From: a virus
IMG/VR virus record: IMGVR_UViG_3300050132_000248
Location: 53,332 to 117,331 of that record
Length of the DNA: 64,000 bases
Reading direction: 5' to 3' (one strand)
The stretch's first letter is position 1. Each line of letters begins with the position of its first letter. Below, in pieces: positions 63,919 through 64,000 of this stretch. The notes beneath the pieces are model-generated. The model was not told the origin of the DNA and made no database searches. It saw nothing but the letters and a program-made list of their open reading frames with translations. Position numbers and translations under genes: made by a program.

Positions 63919-64000
63919 ATGGCAACTAAAAAAAAGGGCAAGAAAGATTGGATATCTTCAGCTGTGAATCCCAAACACAAGGGATATTGTACTCCAGAAA
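63919..64000 (+). CDS. Basic protein, N-terminus only
   Basis: The window ends inside this frame. The 27 visible residues (starting MATKKKGKKDWISS) are basic with an NPKHKGYCTP segment, a pattern that I associate with small phage proteins but cannot name. The rest lies beyond the window. Confidence 0.5.
   Translation, partial: MATKKKGKKDWISSAVNPKHKGYCTPE

Noticed and set aside
1-64000. Stop-codon reassignment as in some crAss-like phages
   Set aside because: TAA, TAG (54818) and TGA (56725, 60884) all end genes at sensible points, and giant frames run through without in-frame stops.
1-64000. Diversity-generating retroelement for the variable tail modules
   Set aside because: No reverse transcriptase frame or template/variable repeat pair was seen in the window.
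1-64000. tRNA genes, attachment sites or integrase
   Set aside because: Intergenic gaps are all about 120 bases or shorter and none showed a cloverleaf pattern or direct-repeat att core; no integrase-like protein is encoded.

Overview
The window is a continuous, entirely plus-strand block of late (virion, lysis and accessory) genes from a tailed phage of the crAss-like group (order Crassvirales). It very likely infects a member of the Bacteroidota. The assignment rests on gene order and content. A portal-like C-terminus, a charged scaffold-like protein, a major capsid protein and two conserved head genes are followed by fibre genes. Next come a ring-like gene, an HU/IHF-fold-like gene, a tail tubular gene, a giant tail nozzle ('muzzle') gene, three cargo-type genes and two giant virion proteins. 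One giant carries the DxDxD signature (DFDID) of the crAss-like virion RNA polymerase. The DNA is AT-rich, uses a standard code (TAA, TAG and TGA all terminate genes) and shows almost no Shine-Dalgarno sequences. A-rich leaders directly before ATG and a few TAnnTTTG boxes fit a Bacteroidota host. I saw no tRNA, CRISPR array, integrase or attachment site, and no gap above 300 bases.

Layout: 1-7.6 kb holds head genes and small structural genes, with two strong intrinsic terminators around the capsid block. 7.6-13.8 kb is an island of three proteins with secretion signals or membrane anchors: a 1404-residue adhesin, a membrane-anchored protein and a BspA-type leucine-rich-repeat protein. It has different base usage and looks acquired from Bacteroidota surface proteins. 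13.9-16.6 kb encodes a tail-collar protein and Thr-linked fibre proteins. 16.7-24.7 kb encodes ring, HU-like, tail tubular and nozzle proteins. 24.7-33.8 kb encodes an adaptor and three cargo-type proteins. 33.8-54.8 kb encodes the 4609- and 2402-residue giants. 54.9-58.9 kb is a lysis/envelope cluster (membrane proteins, M15 peptidase, papain-like protease, spanin-like protein). 59-64 kb holds a DEDDy exonuclease, an HNH homing endonuclease, a glycosyltransferase, two short Thr-tailed paralogues, a ferritin-like protein and small basic proteins.

How it fits together: the head genes build the capsid. The portal, ring, tubular and nozzle genes build a short tail. The fibre, collar and Thr-linked modules would recognise the host surface. 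The cargo and giant proteins would be ejected with the DNA and start transcription and takeover. The lysis cluster would release progeny.

The least explained signals are: (i) poly-threonine linkers shared by at least seven genes, which join interchangeable modules and sit near a glycosyltransferase; (ii) the secreted adhesin/LRR island; (iii) zincin-like and PD-(D/E)XK nuclease motifs inside the giant proteins; (iv) an excess of the palindrome CCCGGG at Pro-Gly codons; (v) YxxGG motifs repeated through cargo proteins of a phage that also encodes a papain-like protease. All function calls come from reading motifs and gene order by eye. No database search was possible.
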